From contig JBIIOJ010000132.1 of assembly GCA_044337015.1 (NCBI GenBank), forward strand, positions 1 through 8,194: a DNA stretch of 8,194 nucleotides, read 5' to 3'. Below the pieces are notes generated by a model that ran no database searches, was not told the DNA's origin, and saw nothing but the letters and a program-made list of their open reading frames with translations. This stretch comes from UBA4655 sp044337015 (GTDB lineage: Bacteria > Planctomycetota > Planctomycetia > Pirellulales > UBA1268). The translations under genes and the position numbers were made by a program. Below are positions 5,441 through 8,194 of the stretch, one piece after another (positions within the stretch are counted from its first letter, which is position 1; each line of letters starts with the position of its first letter).

Positions 5441-7114
5441 ATGAAGACGACCCCTGCCGGCCCGAGTCGCCCCCGCCTCGGCACGCTCGACGAGTTCCTC
5501 GCGCCCGAGGACATCGTGCCGTTCCGCATCCTCAGCGACGAGGAGTGGAACACCATCCGGCGGGTGGCCGGGGGGCAGCTGGCCTGGCGGTTTGCCACCG
5601 TCCGCAACCTGTGGGTCCATCGCGGGCGGATCGTGCCGGATGCCATCGGCTTCGCCTGGGCAGGGATCTATCGCACGCTCCTCGTCGGTTCGATCGTGGC
5701 CACGTCGTATCGCAACGAGGGGCTGTTTCGCGCCGGTGAGCGGATCCAGGGCACGGGCGACTTCTTCCGGGGCGGGTTCCTCCTGCCACGATCCTCGAAC
5801 GAGTTCCGCGAGATCGCCCGGCTCGTCAATCTGCGGCACCATGTGGCGGGAGTGGTGGTGGCGGATGCGGATGGCGACGGTGTCCGCGTGCGCGACGGCT
5901 ACGAAGCCGACTATGCATACGTGGCGACCTCCTTCATCGAGGCAATCCGTCGTGGGCTGGCCACGTGCGGGCTGCCACCCGACAGTCCGGCCGGCCGCGC
6001 GGTCGGTGAGATCTTCTGCGCGATCCTCTATCAACTGGCGGGGCTCACGGGCCTCGCGCGGATTCCGCGGGGACTAACCGCCCACGAGCGGTTTCGCGAT
6101 TCGTATGACCGGCATCTGCGGGCGCGACCCGCCTCGCCGCGGGTGCGGCGAATGGCCCAGGAGATCGCCCGGCGGATCGTGCCGCTGACGGCGGCGATGG
6201 CCGACGAGACGGTTCTCGGCCACGTCCGCCGACACCTCGACGCGGAGACGAAGACCTTTCTGTTTCCGACCGAGCCCGACGCCGAGCTCGAGGCGCAGCG
6301 GCAGGAGTGGCGGCGCAGGCTTCGCTGCACGACCCGCGAGAGCGGCCTGCGCAACCGCTCCAAGGACCGAGCTCTGCTCTGGCAGCGTGCCGACGTGGCC
6401 GCGCTCCACGCCGCCTACGTTGCCGCAGGCTCTCACGACACCACCGACCGGCTGATCGGTGCGATCCTGCTTCACGCCCTCGACGCGAGCCGTGGCACCG
6501 AGCCGCTGTTCAAGATACGCACCATCGAGCTCGCCGCCGGCGAGCCGCTCATCCGTCAGGGTCAGCCGGTCGACGAGATGTACGTGATCCTCTCCGCCAC
6601 GGCGCCGCTCTGCGTCCTGAAGGCGGTTTCGGACGCGGCCGAGCCCCGGGAGGTGGCCACGCTCGCGGCGCCGACCGTCCTCGGAGAGATCGGCATGTGG
6701 CGGAACCGGCCGGCGGTGGCGTCCGTCGTCTCGCGACGGCCAAACCGGGTCGAGGCGCTGGTGATCGATCGAGCCGGCTTCGAGGCTCTGTCGCAGGAGC
6801 CCGGATTCCGGGCGGCTACCGCGGCGAAGGTGCAGCAGCGGCTCGCCATCAACGCCGCCCACGTCGGCACGCTGCTCGACGACACGGCGGCGAAGTCCGG
6901 CGATCCGCGGCTGGTGTCGATCGCGCAGCTCGTCCGCTTCCTGTCGGGTGACTCCAGCACGCCGCTCGACGCGGTGATCGACCTGCCTGACGACGCCACG
7001 CCGGAGGAGTGTGTCGACGCCCTGCGCAAGCAGGCCCACGACGCAATCGCGGCGGGTGGCCTGTCGGCCGAACTCGTCCGCCAACTCGAGCCGGTCGTGG
7101 CCACGATCGGCTGA
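5441..7114 (+). CDS. MpaB/latex-clearing-like (DUF2236) domain fused to a cyclic-nucleotide-binding-like domain
   Basis: This 557-residue protein has two parts. Residues about 40-270 look like the DUF2236 family (MpaB, rubber oxygenase Lcp): a helical region with EFREIARLVNLRHHVAG (His-133/His-134, near where the family has its conserved heme-region histidine), then DYAYVATSFIEAIRR (157-171), then an IFCAILYQLAGLTGL helix and ERFRDSYDRH (216-225). By family knowledge this would be a b-type-heme oxygenase acting on a hydrophobic, often isoprenoid, substrate; the alignment is by eye. Residues about 355-455 are a clear cNMP-binding fold: a beta-roll with AGEPLIRQGQPVDEMYVIL (365-383) and the phosphate-cassette segment LGEIGMWRNRPAVAS (414-428). 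Glu-416 is kept but the canonical Arg after Pro-424 is Ala-425. The last 100 residues are unassigned. No signal peptide is seen. The ATG at 5441 directly follows an in-frame TGA and has no good Shine-Dalgarno site. The CNB part is more certain than the oxygenase part. Confidence 0.75.
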   Translation: MKTTPAGPSRPRLGTLDEFLAPEDIVPFRILSDEEWNTIRRVAGGQLAWRFATVRNLWVHRGRIVPDAIGFAWAGIYRTLLVGSIVATSYRNEGLFRAGERIQGTGDFFRGGFLLPRSSNEFREIARLVNLRHHVAGVVVADADGDGVRVRDGYEADYAYVATSFIEAIRRGLATCGLPPDSPAGRAVGEIFCAILYQLAGLTGLARIPRGLTAHERFRDSYDRHLRARPASPRVRRMAQEIARRIVPLTAAMADETVLGHVRRHLDAETKTFLFPTEPDAELEAQRQEWRRRLRCTTRESGLRNRSKDRALLWQRADVAALHAAYVAAGSHDTTDRLIGAILLHALDASRGTEPLFKIRTIELAAGEPLIRQGQPVDEMYVILSATAPLCVLKAVSDAAEPREVATLAAPTVLGEIGMWRNRPAVASVVSRRPNRVEALVIDRAGFEALSQEPGFRAATAAKVQQRLAINAAHVGTLLDDTAAKSGDPRLVSIAQLVRFLSGDSSTPLDAVIDLPDDATPEECVDALRKQAHDAIAAGGLSAELVRQLEPVVATIG

Positions 7115-7128
7115 CGTGTGATCACGTC
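7113..7128. terminator. Perfect hairpin overlapping two convergent stop codons
   Basis: GACGTGTGATCACGTC is a perfect 6-bp inverted repeat with a 4-base loop. It overlaps the TGA of the oxygenase/CNB gene (7112-7114) and contains the stop of the small - strand ORF (7122-7124). Its stem shares the ACGTG/CACGT core with the hairpin at 3937-3953, which also sits at touching convergent gene ends. No T-tract follows on either strand. Confidence 0.35.
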
Positions 7129-7277
7129 GTGTGCGGTTGATCCGCCTGCGTACGACGGAATGTGAACGCGGCGACGGCCGCCGGCAGCACGGGCATGATC
7201 ACGCCCACGGCGATCATGTCGATGAGCACCGCCGTCAAAATGAAGAAGATCGTGCCGGTCGGGCGATGGAGTGTCAT
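7122..7277 (-). pseudogene. Remnant of a TetA-type MFS transporter, or a single-helix small protein
   Basis: The - strand ORF of 51 residues begins MTLHRPTGTI and continues FFILTAVLIDMIAVGVIMPV before LP. This is the first-helix signature of drug-efflux MFS proteins of the TetA type (hydrophobic stretch, Leu/Ile-Asp, small residues, Ile-x-Pro-x-Leu-Pro), with Asp-20, Pro-29 and Pro-32 in the expected places. A real transporter has about 400 residues and twelve helices, but here a short hydrophobic stretch (AAVAAF, 33-38) is followed at once by a basic, polar end RRTQADQPHTT. The simplest reading is an in-frame internal deletion that joined helix 1 to the last part of the C-terminal helix. The ORF start faces the PLD-like gene (54 bp apart) and its stop shares a hairpin with the oxygenase/CNB gene end. 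No clear ribosome binding site is seen. A functional 51-residue membrane protein cannot be excluded. Confidence 0.5.
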
Positions 7278-7319
7278 GTGGCGGCCGAGACGGTAGGCTC
7301 AATGCGGATTCCAAAACAA

Positions 7320-7325
7320 GAAAGG
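7320..7325 (+). promoter_or_regulatory. Ribosome binding site fixing the PLD-like gene start
   Basis: GAAAGG lies 6 bases before the ATG at 7332. An in-frame ATG at 7302 would add ten residues and swallow this site, so 7332 is preferred. Confidence 0.6.
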
Positions 7326-7331
7326 TCACCG

Positions 7332-8194
7332 ATGAACGCGACGATCATACCCGGCTGCCTCGCCACGCTCGGTGCGCCGCCCGACGGAGGCCTGCCCGGG
7401 CTCCTCTCGCGGACCACGGTCGAGCGGTTCGAGCTGCTGCAGACGCCGGAACTCTGGGGGCACGATCCAGCCGACAACTCGTATTGGCTCGCCACCGGAG
7501 GCACGGCCTCGCTGCCCGCCGCCAGCGGTCGCCTGCTCATCGCCATCGAGGAACTGATCGCGGGCGCCGAGCGACTCATCGACATCGCTTCACTCGAGCC
7601 GTTTGCCTCCGGCGAGTTTGCCGCGGCGATCCGACGTGGGCTTGCGCGGGCCGCCCGCCGCGGTCATCCGCTCACGGTCCGCATTCTGTATGGACGCCAC
7701 CGGTTCGTGACCCAGACCGACGCCGACTTCGAGGCGTCGATCCGCGACCTCGCAGCCGACCTGCCTGCCGACACTGCGATTCGCCTGCACGCCTGCCGGA
7801 TGGAAACATCGAACGATCAGAAGCGGCCGTCTTGGAACCACGCCAAGATCGTGGCGGCCGATGGTCGTGAGGCGATCGTCGGAGGCCACAACCTCTGGCA
7901 CGCCGACTACCTCGGCTTCGCCCCGGTGCACGATCTCTCGATGCGCGTCACGGGCCCCGCCGCCGGCGAGGCCCACGCATTTCTCGACCTGCTCTGGGAT
8001 TGGGCCGGCCGGCAGCTGGCGTCGCCCTCCGAGATCGGCAGTATCCATGCGGTCCGCTGGGCGGGGGGCCGCCTCGAGCCGGCGGGCCCGCCACCCTCGG
8101 TCGCCCTCGCCGCACAGCCCAGCGGATCGATTCCCGCCCTGGCGATTGGCCGCCTCGGCACGGGTGTGGTCGCCGATCCACGGGTCGCGAACGT
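7332..8194 (+). CDS. Phospholipase D-like (HKD) protein, 3' partial
   Basis: The frame from the ATG at 7332 stays open to the window edge, giving 287 codons with no stop. The protein belongs to the PLD superfamily, whose members hydrolyse or transfer phosphodiester head groups (phospholipase D, cardiolipin synthase) or cut nucleic acids. Residues about 68-115 form the typical first strand-helix unit (AIEELIAGAERLIDIASLEPF, then a helix rich in Ala and Arg, then HPLTVRILYG). The first catalytic motif is intact: His-170, Lys-172 and Asp-177 in NHAKIVAADG, followed at the correct six-residue spacing by GGHN at 184-187. HDLSMRVTGPAA at 200-211 is the usual segment after the motif. A second HKD motif, needed for a monomeric enzyme, would lie beyond the window. 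No signal peptide is obvious. Lipid activity is more likely than nuclease because of the large size and two-motif layout, but this is inference. Confidence 0.88.
   Translation, partial: MNATIIPGCLATLGAPPDGGLPGLLSRTTVERFELLQTPELWGHDPADNSYWLATGGTASLPAASGRLLIAIEELIAGAERLIDIASLEPFASGEFAAAIRRGLARAARRGHPLTVRILYGRHRFVTQTDADFEASIRDLAADLPADTAIRLHACRMETSNDQKRPSWNHAKIVAADGREAIVGGHNLWHADYLGFAPVHDLSMRVTGPAAGEAHAFLDLLWDWAGRQLASPSEIGSIHAVRWAGGRLEPAGPPPSVALAAQPSGSIPALAIGRLGTGVVADPRVAN

Noticed and set aside
6074..7084. A 336-codon - strand open frame opposite the oxygenase/CNB gene
   Set aside because: Arg/Gly/His-rich with no recognisable domain; the + strand gene has a clear CNB fold over the same bases.

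Overview
The window reads as a G+C-rich bacterial chromosome segment, most like a planctomycete. That assignment is an inference from gene content (a DUF3309 small membrane protein, a FAS1 secreted protein, an MdoC-like acyltransferase carrying ankyrin repeats, an unusual oxygenase with a cyclic-nucleotide-binding-like domain); no rRNA or marker gene is present to prove it. No rRNA, tRNA, CRISPR array, insertion sequence or replication origin was seen.

Layout. (1) Positions 1-1257 hold, all on the + strand, the last 28 codons of what looks like an Mg-type P-type ATPase, a secreted single-domain FAS1 (fasciclin) protein and a tiny hydrophobic DUF3309 protein. This part is visibly less G+C-rich than the rest (hand count: 661-720 has 31/60 G+C; 2941-3000 has 45/60). 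(2) Positions 1461-3952 hold a divergent pair: a classical short-chain dehydrogenase on the - strand and a ten-helix acyltransferase-3 protein on the + strand, with ankyrin repeats inserted between helices 3 and 4. An 89-bp spacer with a perfect 7-bp inverted repeat separates them. (3) Positions 3957-5318 (- strand) hold a complete cytochrome P450 whose stop lies 4 bp from that of the acyltransferase. (4) Positions 5441-7114 (+) hold a two-part protein: an MpaB/latex-clearing-like (DUF2236) oxygenase-type domain followed by a cyclic-nucleotide-binding-like domain. (5) Positions 7122-7277 (-) hold a 51-codon ORF that begins like a TetA-type MFS transporter and is probably an internally deleted remnant. 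(6) From 7332 a phospholipase D-like protein with one perfect HKD motif runs off the right edge.

How the genes may work together. Five of the main products (SDR, membrane acyltransferase, P450, MpaB-like protein, PLD-like protein) belong to families that commonly act on lipids, isoprenoids or other hydrophobic or envelope substrates. They alternate in strand, with divergent starts and almost touching convergent ends, so they are not one operon. A shared pathway is a hypothesis only.

Non-coding stretches are all under 300 bp: 90-352, 896-1089, 1258-1460, 2289-2377, 5319-5440 and the parts of 7115-7331 outside the small ORF. Apart from the ribosome-binding sites and hairpins listed, nothing convincing was seen in them; no sigma-70-type promoter could be called with confidence.
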